Origin: Pelagibacterales bacterium SAG-MED19 | GTDB lineage: Bacteria; Pseudomonadota; Alphaproteobacteria; Pelagibacterales; Pelagibacteraceae | NCBI GenBank assembly: GCA_014654035.1 | Contig: JACWDQ010000001.1 | Coordinates: 81,384 to 145,383, forward strand | Length of the DNA: 64,000 bases | Direction: 5' to 3' | In this document: piece by piece, positions 55,874 to 64,000 of the stretch | Numbering within the stretch: the first letter of the stretch is position 1 | How the letters are laid out: every line of letters starts with the position of its first letter | The notes under the pieces: model-generated | Database searches by the model: none | What the model saw: only the letters and a program-made list of their open reading frames with translations | Told to the model about the DNA's origin: nothing | Made by a program: the position numbers and the translations under genes

Positions 55874-55949
55874 TGGTGCCCCCGCACGGATTCGAACCGC
55901 GGACCTATTGATTACAAATCAATTGCTCTACCAGCTGAGCTACAAGGGC
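55874..55949 (-). tRNA. tRNA-Thr(TGT)
   Basis: A 76-base tRNA with encoded CCA, read on the minus strand. Acceptor GCCCTTG pairs with CGGGGGC (two G-T pairs), D-arm GCTCAGCTGGTAGAGC, anticodon stem ATTGA/TCAAT with loop TTTGTAA (anticodon TGT), T-loop TTCGAAT. Its 3' part is the repeated core of the cassette array to its left. Confidence 0.97.
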
Positions 55950-55978
55950 ATACGCAATAGTTATTAATTATTTATAAA

Positions 55979-56725
55979 TTAATCAACTCTTTTTTTTAAA
56001 TAACTTAAATGATGAAATACAATTGCTGCACTATTTGATATATTTAAACTTTCTATTTTTTCATTAATGTCAATTTTAACCAAAAAATCTGCATATTTAG
56101 TTGTGTGTTGGTGCATGCCATAACCTTCTGATCCAAATAATAGTATATTATTACCTTCCCATTTTACATTAGTAAAATTTTTATCTCCAGATCCATCAAA
56201 TCCATATATCCAAAAATTTTTATCTTTTAAATTTTTCAATGTCGAATTTATATTTGAAACTTCAAATATTGGCATATACTCCATTGCGCCACTGGCTGCT
56301 TTATACATTAACTTACTATCACTTGGAAAGTTTCTTTCTTTTAAAATTACTCCATCAATATTAAATGAGGCAGCACTTCTTACTAATGAACCAATGTTCC
56401 TTGGGTCAGTTACGCTATCTAAGCAAACCAATGTAATATCTTTTTTTTCTTTAATAAAATCTTTAAGTATAGGCTTTTCAAAATGTTCTATTTCAGCAAC
56501 GTAGCCTTGATGAAGCAAATTTTCTTTAGTGCTGTACTTATCCAATTCTTTTTTTGTCTTAAAATATATTTTGACATCATTTAATAAATTTTTATTTGGA
56601 TTTTTCCGATGGATATTTTTTTTACTTTCTTCGGTTAAAAACACTCTTAAGACCTTTCTTTTAGGGTTTCGTAGGGCCTCTATTACAGCATGTTGACCAA
56701 TTATAAAAAAAGACGATTTATTCAT
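55979..56725 (-). CDS. rlmB: 23S rRNA 2'-O-methyltransferase (RlmB-like)
   Basis: A 248-residue SPOUT methyltransferase. N-terminal substrate-binding domain: IIGQHAVIEALRNPKRKVLRVF. Catalytic domain: LDSVTDPRNIGSLVRSAASF, FGSEGYGMH and LNISNSAAIVFHHL. This is the TrmH/RlmB group that modifies G2251 of 23S rRNA. Another RNA target is possible. Upstream of the tRNA-Thr gene on the same strand. Confidence 0.87.
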   Translation of the reverse strand: MNKSSFFIIGQHAVIEALRNPKRKVLRVFLTEESKKNIHRKNPNKNLLNDVKIYFKTKKELDKYSTKENLLHQGYVAEIEHFEKPILKDFIKEKKDITLVCLDSVTDPRNIGSLVRSAASFNIDGVILKERNFPSDSKLMYKAASGAMEYMPIFEVSNINSTLKNLKDKNFWIYGFDGSGDKNFTNVKWEGNNILLFGSEGYGMHQHTTKYADFLVKIDINEKIESLNISNSAAIVFHHLSYLKKRVD

Positions 56726-56779
56726 AAAATTTACTATATTTTACACGTTTTTTTGATTATTTTCCCGATAAAACACATA

Positions 56780-56807
56780 TTGCATTTACACAATAAAAAT
56801 ATATAAA
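56780..56807 (+). promoter_or_regulatory. Candidate promoter for the tRNA-Tyr/tRNA-Gly/tuf unit
   Basis: TTGCAT (56780-56785), 16 bases, TATAAA (56802-56807). A start near 56815 would give a leader containing the small hairpin GGGGA-CACT-TCCCC (56837-56850) before tRNA-Tyr. Confidence 0.45.
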
Positions 56808-56853
56808 ACGGCTGTTGTTTGAAGCTTTATTGAACAGGGGACACTTCCCCAGA

Positions 56854-56939
56854 GGAGGGGTTCCAGAGCGGTCAAATGGGGCGGGCTGTAAACCCGTTGA
56901 CTTCGGTCTTCGAAAGTTCGAATCTTTCCCCCTCCACCA
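56854..56939 (+). tRNA. tRNA-Tyr(GTA)
   Basis: An 86-base type II tRNA with encoded CCA. Acceptor GGAGGGG/CCCCTCC, anticodon stem CGGG/CCCG, anticodon GTA at 56888-56890, long variable arm (GACTTCGGTC) and TTCGAAT T-loop. First of the tRNA-tuf group. Confidence 0.97.
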
Positions 56940-56984
56940 TTCAATAATTTTTAAATAGCACTGGAGTGATACTCTTGGGGTTGT

Positions 56985-57058
56985 GCGGGTGTAGTTCAAT
57001 GGTAGAACGCTAGCCTTCCAAGCTGGATGTAAGGGTTCGATTCCCTTTACCCGCTCCA
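56985..57058 (+). tRNA. tRNA-Gly(TCC)
   Basis: A 74-base tRNA with encoded CCA: acceptor GCGGGTG with TACCCGC, anticodon loop CTTCCAA (TCC), T-loop TTCGATT. It lies 45 bases after tRNA-Tyr and 43 before tuf. The Tyr-Gly-tuf order is like the E. coli tufB operon. Confidence 0.97.
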
Positions 57059-57101
57059 AGAAAAAAAAATTGTTTAATAAAGAAATGTGAGGAAATAAGT
57101 A

Positions 57102-58292
57102 ATGTCAAAAGAAAAATTTGTAAGAAATAAACCGCATTGTAACATTGGTACAATCGGACATGTCGACCACGGTAAAACAACTTTAACTGCAGCTATCACT
57201 AAAGTTTTATCTGAAACTGGTGGTGCTAAAGCTGTTGCTTATGATCAAATTGATAAAGCACCAGAGGAAAAAGAAAGAGGAATTACAATTTCTACTGCGC
57301 ATGTTGAATATGAAACTGAGAAAAGACACTATGCACACGTAGATTGTCCAGGTCACGCTGACTACGTAAAAAACATGATCACAGGGGCAGCTCAAATGGA
57401 TGGAGCGATTTTAGTAGTTAATGCTGCTGATGGCCCAATGCCTCAAACAAGAGAACATATTCTTTTAGCAAGACAAGTTGGTGTTCCAGCAATTTGTGTT
57501 TACTTAAATAAAGTGGATCAAGTTGATGATAAAGAAATGATTGACCTTGTTGAAGAAGAAATTAAAGAACTTTTAACTTCTTACAAGTTTCCTGGTGACA
57601 AGACTCCAATCGCTAAAGGATCTGCTTTAGCTGCAGTCGAAGGTAGAGATGACGAAATTGGAAAAAATTCTATTTTAGAATTAATGAAGAATGTTGACTC
57701 ATTTATTCCACAACCTGATAGACCTAAAGATAAAGATTTTTTGATGCCTGTTGAAGATGTTTTTTCAATTTCAGGAAGAGGTACAGTTGCAACTGGTAGA
57801 GTAGAGTCTGGTGTACTTAAAACTGGAGATGAAATCGAAATAGTTGGTATTAGAGAAACAAAAAAATCAGTTTGTACTGGTGTTGAAATGTTTAGAAAAC
57901 TTTTAGATTCAGGCGAAGCTGGAGATAACGTAGGCGTATTATTGAGAGGTGTTGAAAGAACAGATATTGAGAGAGGTCAAGTTCTTTGTAAACCAGGTTC
58001 AGTAACACCACATACTAAGTTTGAGGCTCAAGCATATGTGCTTAAAAAAGAAGAGGGCGGAAGACATACACCATTCTTTACAAAGTACAGACCACAGTTT
58101 TATTTTAGAACTACTGACGTAACAGGTGAAGTAGAGCTTCCTTCTGGTACCGAGATGGTTATGCCAGGTGATGATGCTAAATTTACAGTAAAACTAATTA
58201 CACCAATTGCGATGTCAGAAAAATTAAATTTTGCAATTCGTGAAGGTGGAAGAACTGTTGGAGCTGGAGTAGTAACTAAGATTATAGAGTAA
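57102..58292 (+). CDS. tuf: Elongation factor Tu
   Basis: A 396-residue full-length EF-Tu that delivers aminoacyl-tRNA to the ribosome. GTPase motifs: [10 protein letters not shown] (P-loop), [13 protein letters not shown] (switch I), [12 protein letters not shown] (G3), NKVD (G4) and GSALAA (G5 position). Domains II and III follow to [16 protein letters not shown] purine-rich GTGAGGAA ribosome binding site precedes the ATG. Confidence 0.98.
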   Translation: MSKEKFVRNKPHCNIGTIGHVDHGKTTLTAAITKVLSETGGAKAVAYDQIDKAPEEKERGITISTAHVEYETEKRHYAHVDCPGHADYVKNMITGAAQMDGAILVVNAADGPMPQTREHILLARQVGVPAICVYLNKVDQVDDKEMIDLVEEEIKELLTSYKFPGDKTPIAKGSALAAVEGRDDEIGKNSILELMKNVDSFIPQPDRPKDKDFLMPVEDVFSISGRGTVATGRVESGVLKTGDEIEIVGIRETKKSVCTGVEMFRKLLDSGEAGDNVGVLLRGVERTDIERGQVLCKPGSVTPHTKFEAQAYVLKKEEGGRHTPFFTKYRPQFYFRTTDVTGEVELPSGTEMVMPGDDAKFTVKLITPIAMSEKLNFAIREGGRTVGAGVVTKIIE

Positions 58293-58301
58293 GCTCTATA
58301 T

Positions 58302-58377
58302 AGGAGTGTAGCTCAATTGGTAGAGCGCCGGTCTCCAAAACCGGAGGCTGAGGGTTCGAGTCCCTCCGCTCCTGCCA
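58302..58377 (+). tRNA. tRNA-Trp(CCA)
   Basis: A 76-base tRNA with encoded CCA: AGGAGTG acceptor, GCTCAATTGGTAGAGC D-arm, anticodon loop CTCCAAA (CCA), T-loop TTCGAGT. It sits between tuf and secE, a common bacterial order. Confidence 0.97.
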
Positions 58378-58395
58378 ATAAAGTTATTTTGAACT

Positions 58396-58587
58396 ATGAA
58401 AAACCCGATTAAATTTATTCAAGAAGTTAAACAAGAAGCTTTCAAAGTGTCTTGGCCAACTGGAAAAGAAACTTTACAAGGAGCTTTAATGGTTTTTGTT
58501 ATGGCATTGGTAATGTCATTATTTTTTCTTCTTTTAGATCAGGTTTTAAAATTTTTTTTAGAAATTTTACTTAAAGTGAGTATTTAA
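58396..58587 (+). CDS. secE: Preprotein translocase subunit SecE
   Basis: A 63-residue single-span SecE: FIQEVKQEAFKVSWPTGKET is the conserved amphipathic helix before one membrane segment (residues about 28-60). It stabilises SecY in the Sec translocon. Its stop overlaps the nusG start by one base. Confidence 0.95.
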   Translation: MKNPIKFIQEVKQEAFKVSWPTGKETLQGALMVFVMALVMSLFFLLLDQVLKFFLEILLKVSI

Positions 58588-59117
58588 TGAAAAATTGGTA
58601 TATTGTTCAATCACACTCAAGTTTTGAAAATAAAGTTGCTGGTCTTATTAAAGAAGAGGCAGATAAAGCTAAGATTTCTGAGAAATTTGAGGAAATAGTT
58701 GTTCCAACACATGATGTAACAGAGGTAAAAAGAGGTAAAAGAATACAAAGGAAAAAAAAATACTTTCCTGGTTATGTATTAATAAAGAGTGAAATGGATA
58801 ATGATATTTACCATATGATCAAAAATATAAAGAGAGTAAGTGGTTTTTTAGGATCTAGAGGTATGCCAGTTCCTGTTTCTGATAAAGAAATAGAAAAAAT
58901 CTTAGGTCAAATAAAAGATGGTGTAGCACAGCCAAAATCTGGTATAGAGTACAGCGTTGGTGAAAAAATTCAGGTTGTTGATGGCCCGTTTGCATCATTC
59001 AGTGGAATGGTTGAAGAAATTGACGAGGAAAAATCTAGACTTAAAGTTTCCGTATCAATTTTTGGGAGACCAACACCTGTAGATTTAGAATATAACCAAG
59101 TTGAGAAAGTAAGTTAA
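58587..59117 (+). CDS. nusG: Transcription termination/antitermination factor NusG
   Basis: A 176-residue NusG. NGN domain: [31 protein letters not shown]-terminal KOW domain: [20 protein letters not shown]. It binds RNA polymerase and couples it to Rho or the ribosome. It overlaps secE and rplK by one base each. Confidence 0.97.
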   Translation: MKNWYIVQSHSSFENKVAGLIKEEADKAKISEKFEEIVVPTHDVTEVKRGKRIQRKKKYFPGYVLIKSEMDNDIYHMIKNIKRVSGFLGSRGMPVPVSDKEIEKILGQIKDGVAQPKSGIEYSVGEKIQVVDGPFASFSGMVEEIDEEKSRLKVSVSIFGRPTPVDLEYNQVEKVS

Positions 59118-59548
59118 TGGCTGCAAAAAAAGAAATAAGTGGATTTATAAAACTACAAATTAAAGGTGGGCAAGCAAATCCAGCTCCACCAGTTGGACCA
59201 GCGTTGGGTCAGCGTGGTGTAAACATAATGGAATTTTGTAAAGCCTTTAATGATAAAACTAAAACACTAGCAGGCAAACCTGTTCCTGTAGAAATAACTG
59301 TTTATAAAGATAAAAAATTTGATTTTAAAATAAAATCTCCCCCAGCTTCATTTTTTATCAGAGAAGCTGCAAAATTAAAAAGTGGTTCAAAAGAACCAGG
59401 AAGAAATATAGTTGCTTCAATTACAAAAAAACAAGCTGAGGAAATTGCAAAACAAAAAATGAATGATTTAAATGCTATAGATCTCGAACAAGCAGTCAAA
59501 ATTATTGCTGGTTCGGCTAGATCTATGGGAATTGAGGTTAAAGAATAA
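59117..59548 (+). CDS. rplK: 50S ribosomal protein L11
   Basis: A 143-residue L11: [36 protein letters not shown] and the C-terminal [11 protein letters not shown]. It forms the GTPase-associated centre with 23S rRNA. One-base overlaps on both sides. Confidence 0.98.
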   Translation: MAAKKEISGFIKLQIKGGQANPAPPVGPALGQRGVNIMEFCKAFNDKTKTLAGKPVPVEITVYKDKKFDFKIKSPPASFFIREAAKLKSGSKEPGRNIVASITKKQAEEIAKQKMNDLNAIDLEQAVKIIAGSARSMGIEVKE

Positions 59549-60237
59549 TGGTATCAAAAAGATTTAAAAAACTTCCAAAAAATACATCGAACTTACCTGC
59601 TGAAGGAATAGATAAATTATTAACTGAAGTTAAAAAAAATTGCACAACTAAATTTGATGAGTCTGTAGATTTAAACTTTCAAATCAACCACAAACAAAAA
59701 AAAGGTGAAGTAAATATAAGAACAGTTGTAAATCTTCCAGGTGGTACTGGAAAAAAAGTAAAAGTTGCTGTTGTTTGTGAAGATGCCAAAGCTTCAGATG
59801 CCAAAGCAGCAGGAGCAGATATAGTTGGTGGGGATGATTTTATAGAAAAAATTAAGGGTGGAGAAATGAATTTTGAAAAATTAATTTGCACACCTGGAAT
59901 GATGATTAAACTATCTAAACTTGGTAAGGTTCTTGGTCCAAAAGGTTTAATGCCAAATCCAAAACTTGGATCGGTAACTGAAAATTTAAAACAAGCTGTA
60001 ACTGATGCTAAATCTGGTCAAGCAGAAATTAGAAATGATAAAGATGGAAATATTGGTGTGAGTATTGGAAAAAAATCTTTTAGTGATGACAAACTACTAA
60101 AAAATTTTAATGCAATTCTTGAAACTCTCGAAAAAGAAAAATCTAATAACACATTAAAAGGTGATTTGATAAGATCAGCTTTCTTAACATCAACAATGGG
60201 TGTTTCTTATAAACTTAAATTAGGTAAAAATATTTAG
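59548..60237 (+). CDS. rplA: 50S ribosomal protein L1
   Basis: A 229-residue L1 with TVNLPGGTGKK (reads VVNLPGG), ICTPGMMIKLSKLGKVLGPK, GLMPNPKLGSVT and the final TSTMGVSYKL. It forms the L1 stalk and in many bacteria represses its own rplK-rplA mRNA. rplJ follows after 4 bases. Confidence 0.97.
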   Translation: MVSKRFKKLPKNTSNLPAEGIDKLLTEVKKNCTTKFDESVDLNFQINHKQKKGEVNIRTVVNLPGGTGKKVKVAVVCEDAKASDAKAAGADIVGGDDFIEKIKGGEMNFEKLICTPGMMIKLSKLGKVLGPKGLMPNPKLGSVTENLKQAVTDAKSGQAEIRNDKDGNIGVSIGKKSFSDDKLLKNFNAILETLEKEKSNNTLKGDLIRSAFLTSTMGVSYKLKLGKNI

Positions 60238-60241
60238 TCTT

Positions 60242-60763
60242 ATGATGAATAAAGAGCAAAAAAAAAATTATATTACCGAAATGACTTCTCAGTTTGAAAA
60301 TAGTAAAGCTATAATGGTTACTCACTACCAGGGATTATCTATGCCCCAATTAGATGAATTAAGATCTAAAATGAGAGAACATGGAATTGTTTTTAAAATT
60401 ACAAAGAATAGAATTACAAAATTAGCCTTGGAAAAAACGAAATGTAAAGATTTATCAAATCTTTTTACTGGACCAACTGCAGTTGCTTTTGGTGAAGATG
60501 CAATTATGTCAGCTCGAATTTTATCAAAATTCGCAAAAGATAACGAGAATCTAAAATTAATTGGTGGAATAATGGATAATGAAGTTTTAGATCAAGCTGG
60601 AGTAATGAATGTAGCTAATTTACCTACTTTAGATGAAGCAAGAGCTAATATTGTAGGTATTTTGAATGCTTCTGCTTCAAAATTGGTGAGTATTTTACTT
60701 GCACGATCGGAAAAAATGAGTAATTTACCCCCAGAAAATTCTGAAACACAACCTAAAGAGTAG
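60242..60763 (+). CDS. rplJ: 50S ribosomal protein L10
   Basis: A 173-residue L10: [33 protein letters not shown] and FTGPTAVAF. It anchors L7/L12 dimers on the ribosome. The gap to rplA is only 4 bases, so the long structured L10 leader used for autoregulation in many bacteria is not present between these genes. Two tandem ATGs make the first residue uncertain. Confidence 0.96.
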   Translation: MMNKEQKKNYITEMTSQFENSKAIMVTHYQGLSMPQLDELRSKMREHGIVFKITKNRITKLALEKTKCKDLSNLFTGPTAVAFGEDAIMSARILSKFAKDNENLKLIGGIMDNEVLDQAGVMNVANLPTLDEARANIVGILNASASKLVSILLARSEKMSNLPPENSETQPKE

Positions 60764-60768
60764 TATAT

Positions 60769-61134
60769 ATGCCTGACCTAAATAAGATTATCGACGATTT
60801 ATCAAAACTGACTGTTGCTGAAGCAGCAGATCTTTCAAAACAATTAGAAGAAAAATGGGGAGTGACTCCTATGGCAGCAGCAGCTCCAGCAGCAGCTGGC
60901 GGTGCAGCAGCAGCCGAAGACAAAGATGACTTTACAATTATGCTAGTATCTGCTGGCGACAAAAAAATCAATGTCATTAAAGAAGTTAGAGCAGCTACTT
61001 CACTTGGATTAAAAGAAGCTAAAGATTTAGTTGAAGGAGCACCAAAAGAAGTTAAAGCTGGTGTACCAAAAAAAGAAGCTGAAGAAATTAAGGCTAAATT
61101 AGAAGCTGCAGGCGCAAAAGTAGAACTTAAATAA
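60769..61134 (+). CDS. rplL: 50S ribosomal protein L7/L12
   Basis: A 121-residue L7/L12: N-terminal dimerisation region ([20 protein letters not shown]), an Ala-rich hinge (residues about 36-50) and the conserved C-terminal domain ([31 protein letters not shown]). It recruits translational GTPases. Confidence 0.98.
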   Translation: MPDLNKIIDDLSKLTVAEAADLSKQLEEKWGVTPMAAAAPAAAGGAAAAEDKDDFTIMLVSAGDKKINVIKEVRAATSLGLKEAKDLVEGAPKEVKAGVPKKEAEEIKAKLEAAGAKVELK

Positions 61135-61155
61135 ATTAATAAGGAATTTTTTAAG

Positions 61156-61179
61156 TACTGATTATTTTTTTAATCAGTA
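61156..61179 (+). promoter_or_regulatory. Hairpin between rplL and rpoB
   Basis: TACTGATTA (61156-61164), TTTTTT loop, TAATCAGTA (61171-61179): a perfect 9-base-pair stem with no T-run after it. In other bacteria the rplL-rpoB gap holds an attenuator or RNase III site that sets the rpoB:rplL ratio; a processing or partial-termination role is plausible here. Confidence 0.55.
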
Positions 61180-61190
61180 TTAAAACATAG

Positions 61191-64000
61191 ATGCAAATAT
61201 CTTTTACTGAAAAAAAGAATATTAGAAAAAGTTTTGGTAAACTAAAGGAAAGTTTATCAATACCCAATCTTATAGAAGTTCAAAAAAACTCATATAAGCA
61301 ACTTGCTGACTTTAATCCAGATGCTGGAGACTTAACTAAAGGTTTTGATAGAGTGTTCAAAAGTATTTTTCCAATTGAAGATTTAAATGACAAAGCTACT
61401 TTAGAATATGTATCTTATAAATTAGAAAAACCAAAATTTGATGTTGAGGAATGTATAACTAGGGGCTTAACTTATTCATCAGCTTTAAAGTGCACACTAA
61501 GATTAGTTGTTTACGAAATAGATCAGGAAAATAACACAAAAGATATTCTTTCTGCAAAAGAGCAAGAAGTTTATATGGGTGAAGTGCCAATGATGACTAA
61601 CAGTGGAACATTCATTACTAACGGAGTTCAAAGAGTAGTTGTTAATCAAATGCATAGAAGCCCGGGGGTTTTCTTCGATCATGACAAAGGAAAAACTCAT
61701 GCAAGTGGAAAATTGTTATTTAATTGTAGAGTAATACCTAATAGAGGTTCTTGGTTGGACTTTGAGTATGATGTTAAGGATTTTTTATATTTTAAAATTG
61801 ATAGAAAAAAGAAAATTTTGGCATCTACATTGTTGTTAGCTTTGGGTTATAAAAAATCAGAAATAGTAAATGAGTTTTATGAAAGTGAAAATTACCATTA
61901 TGACAAGCAAACTGAAAAATGGAAAACAAAATTTAATCCAGAAAATTATAAAGCTAAAAACTTTTCAGAAGAAGTAATAGACGCAAAAACAGGCAAAGTT
62001 GTTATAAAACTTGGTGATAAGATAAATTATCTAAATGCTAAAAAGTTGTCTAATGATGGTTTAAAAGATATCCTAGTTTCAAAAGACTCTCTCTTTGGTA
62101 AATTTTTACATAAAGATATAAAGATTAATGAGGAAGAAGAAGGTATCTTTAAAATTGGTACTGAAATTAATGAAACGATAATTGAAAAAATTCTTGAAGC
62201 TAACATTCAAACAATAGAAATTTCAGTAACTAACTCTATCAATAAAGGTCCATATCTTTTAACAACAATCTTAAATGACAAAAATAATAATAAAGACGAA
62301 GCTATTACAGAAATATATAAAATGTTAAGGCCAGGTGAACCACCTACAATCGAAATTGCAACACAAATTTTTAACAATTTATTTTTTAGTTCAGATCGTT
62401 ATGATTTATCAGATGTTGGAAGAGTAAAAATGAACTCTAGGTTAGAATTAGATTGTTCAGACAAAATCACAATTCTTAGGAATGATGACATAATTGCTAT
62501 TATTCATAAAATGTTAGATTTAAGAGACGGTAAAGATGATGTGGATGATATTGACCACCTTGGTAATAGAAGAGTCAGATCTGTAGGTGAATTAGTTGAG
62601 AATCAAGCTCGTATAGGTGTTTATAGAATGGAAAGAGCGATTAAAGAAAAAATGACCACACTTGACGTTGAGTCTGCAATGCCTCAAGATTTAATAAATG
62701 CTAAACCTCTAACTGTTTCTTTAAAAGATTTTTTTGCTAGTTCCCAGCTGTCTCAATTTATGGACCAGACAAATCCTTTATCTGAAATTACCCATAAAAG
62801 AAGAGTATCTGCTTTAGGGCCAGGTGGTTTAACTAGAGAAAGAGCTGGATTTGAAGTTAGAGATGTTCACCCAACTCATTATGGACGTATCTGCCCAATC
62901 GAAACTCCCGAAGGACCAAACATAGGTTTAATTAATAGTTTATCAACTTATGCGAAAATCAATAAATATGGTTTTATTGAAAGTCCATATAAAAGAGTAA
63001 AAGATGGAGTTGTTCAAGATAAGGTAGAATACTTATCGGCAATGGAGGAAACAAAGTTTACCATAGCTCAAGCAAATACAAAAATTGACAAAAACAATAA
63101 AATAATTGAAGAGTTAGTTTCTTGCAGACAAAATTTAAATTTTTTATTATCTAAACCTGAAACGATTGATTATATAGATGTTTCACCTAAACAATTAGTT
63201 TCTGTAGCCGCCTCTTTAATACCTTTTTTAGAAAATGATGATGCTAATAGAGCTCTTATGGGTTCAAATATGATGAGGCAAGCTGTACCATTATTAAAAC
63301 CTGAGGCACCTTTAGTTGGCACGGGTATTGAAAGTGATGTAGCTTTAGACTCAGGTGTAACTATCGTTGCTAAAAGAGATGGTATTGTTGATAAAATTGA
63401 TGGAAAAAGAATTGTTATTAAAGTCACAGAAGAAACTGATTTTACTAAATCAGGTGTTGATATTTATAATTTACAAAAGTTTAAAAGATCAAATCAAAAC
63501 ACGTGTATAAATCAAAAGCCTTTAGTTAGAGTGGGAGACAAAGTTAAAACAGGTGATATTATTGCTGATGGACCTTCAACTAAACTTGGTGAATTAGCTT
63601 TAGGAAAAAATGTAACAGTAGCCTTTATGCCTTGGCAAGGATATAATTTTGAAGATTCTATCTTAATCTCTGAAAGATGTGTAACAGACGATGTGTTTAC
63701 ATCTGTCCATATCGTGGAGTATGAAATAATGGCTAGAGATACTAAATTGGGTGAAGAAGAAATTACTAGAGATATTCCTAATGTAAATGAAGAAGCTCTA
63801 AAAAATTTAGATGAATCTGGCGTTGTATATATCGGAGCAGAAGTTAATGCAGGCGATATTCTAGTCGGAAAAGTTACTCCAAAAGGAGATTCAGCATCTG
63901 GACCAGAAGAAAAATTGTTAAGATCAATTTTTGGTGAAAAAGCAATTGACGTTACAGACACATCTTTGAGAATGTCTAGAGGTAGTAGCGGAACTGTTGT
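61191..64000 (+). CDS. rpoB: RNA polymerase beta subunit (3' end outside window)
   Basis: I translated this frame from the ATG at 61191; it is open for 936 codons to the right edge. The first residues are [20 protein letters not shown]. The rifampicin-binding region [20 protein letters not shown] followed by [18 protein letters not shown] lies near residue 517, with the sensitive-type residues (D in QFMDQ, H in THKRR, S in VSALG). [20 protein letters not shown] and [16 protein letters not shown] follow. It forms the catalytic core with beta prime. 57 bases after rplL. Confidence 0.98.
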   Translation, partial: MQISFTEKKNIRKSFGKLKESLSIPNLIEVQKNSYKQLADFNPDAGDLTKGFDRVFKSIFPIEDLNDKATLEYVSYKLEKPKFDVEECITRGLTYSSALKCTLRLVVYEIDQENNTKDILSAKEQEVYMGEVPMMTNSGTFITNGVQRVVVNQMHRSPGVFFDHDKGKTHASGKLLFNCRVIPNRGSWLDFEYDVKDFLYFKIDRKKKILASTLLLALGYKKSEIVNEFYESENYHYDKQTEKWKTKFNPENYKAKNFSEEVIDAKTGKVVIKLGDKINYLNAKKLSNDGLKDILVSKDSLFGKFLHKDIKINEEEEGIFKIGTEINETIIEKILEANIQTIEISVTNSINKGPYLLTTILNDKNNNKDEAITEIYKMLRPGEPPTIEIATQIFNNLFFSSDRYDLSDVGRVKMNSRLELDCSDKITILRNDDIIAIIHKMLDLRDGKDDVDDIDHLGNRRVRSVGELVENQARIGVYRMERAIKEKMTTLDVESAMPQDLINAKPLTVSLKDFFASSQLSQFMDQTNPLSEITHKRRVSALGPGGLTRERAGFEVRDVHPTHYGRICPIETPEGPNIGLINSLSTYAKINKYGFIESPYKRVKDGVVQDKVEYLSAMEETKFTIAQANTKIDKNNKIIEELVSCRQNLNFLLSKPETIDYIDVSPKQLVSVAASLIPFLENDDANRALMGSNMMRQAVPLLKPEAPLVGTGIESDVALDSGVTIVAKRDGIVDKIDGKRIVIKVTEETDFTKSGVDIYNLQKFKRSNQNTCINQKPLVRVGDKVKTGDIIADGPSTKLGELALGKNVTVAFMPWQGYNFEDSILISERCVTDDVFTSVHIVEYEIMARDTKLGEEEITRDIPNVNEEALKNLDESGVVYIGAEVNAGDILVGKVTPKGDSASGPEEKLLRSIFGEKAIDVTDTSLRMSRGSSGTV

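Larger units (their letters stand above)
53494..55949. mobile_element. Tandem tRNA-Thr-bounded cassette array (no integrase)
   Basis: Three copies of the tRNA-Thr(TGT) 3' end, all in the same orientation (53494, 54343, and the intact gene at 55874), bound two cassettes of 795 and 1484 bases. Each cassette has a TCACACTATGGGCACAGTG-type repeat at its left end and several GACTACA/ACACACT-type repeats at its right end. Cargo genes are small and unidirectional (plus strand). No recombinase is present, so movement would need an integrase in trans. The layout is like satellite integrative elements such as tycheposon-type cargo units. Confidence 0.7.

Noticed and set aside
56757..57059. Minus-strand open frame of 100 codons across the tRNA-Tyr/tRNA-Gly region
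   Set aside because: It lies antisense over two well-formed tRNA genes; the frame is an artefact of tRNA sequence.
1..64000. CRISPR arrays, classical insertion sequences, transposase or integrase genes, rRNA genes
   Set aside because: I looked for regularly spaced repeats, transposase/integrase motifs (DDE, R-H-R-Y) and rRNA sequence; none were seen. The repeats near tRNA-Thr and tRNA-Leu are too few and too short to be CRISPR.

Overview
This window reads as a SAR11-type (Candidatus Pelagibacter-like) marine alphaproteobacterial chromosome. The evidence is very low GC, almost no intergenic DNA, many 1-4 base start/stop overlaps, and housekeeping genes of alphaproteobacterial type. I recognised gene families by reading motifs; no database search was run.

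Layout. 1-10.4 kb: a partial GT4 glycosyltransferase at the left edge, a thioredoxin-like protein, a gamma-carbonic-anhydrase-like protein, an FMN-binding protein, a beta-hydroxyacid dehydrogenase, two transporters, rpoZ, dusA, a small lipoprotein, a Lys/Glu-rich helical protein and a phosphomannomutase. 10.5-13.5 kb: class I ribonucleotide reductase nrdAB, with candidate paired NrdR boxes. 14-17.7 kb: methylcitrate cycle operon prpD-prpB-prpC. 17.7-27.5 kb: gph, a stand-alone acetyltransferase half of GlmU, glmS, class II DAHP synthase, nadE, cysS, cimA, trmJ and rpsD. 27.5-35.5 kb: grxD-bolA-purL-purQ-purS-purC-purB-map-sfsA, then a CinA-like gene.

35.5-55.9 kb is accessory. First comes surface-polysaccharide-type cargo: methyltransferases, GT2, a cupin, a DegT aminotransferase, two PhyH dioxygenases and an OpgB-GDPD fusion. 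Next is a 3.2 kb island bounded by a broken and an intact tRNA-Leu(TAA). Then come a membrane protein, nadK and a decaying polysaccharide module (glycosyltransferase, carbamoyltransferase and SGNH pieces). Last are two tandem integrase-less cassettes, each bounded by identical copies of the 3' end of tRNA-Thr(TGT). From 56 kb the conserved core resumes: rlmB, tRNA-Tyr, tRNA-Gly, tuf, tRNA-Trp, secE, nusG, rplK, rplA, rplJ, rplL and rpoB (cut by the right edge).

The most interesting signal is the pair of tRNA-bounded islands. In both, copies of a tRNA piece flank tiny unknown genes, tandem repeats of about 11 bases lie close to the junctions, and no recombinase gene is present. They look like satellite-type integrative cassettes that would have to be moved by an integrase supplied from elsewhere.
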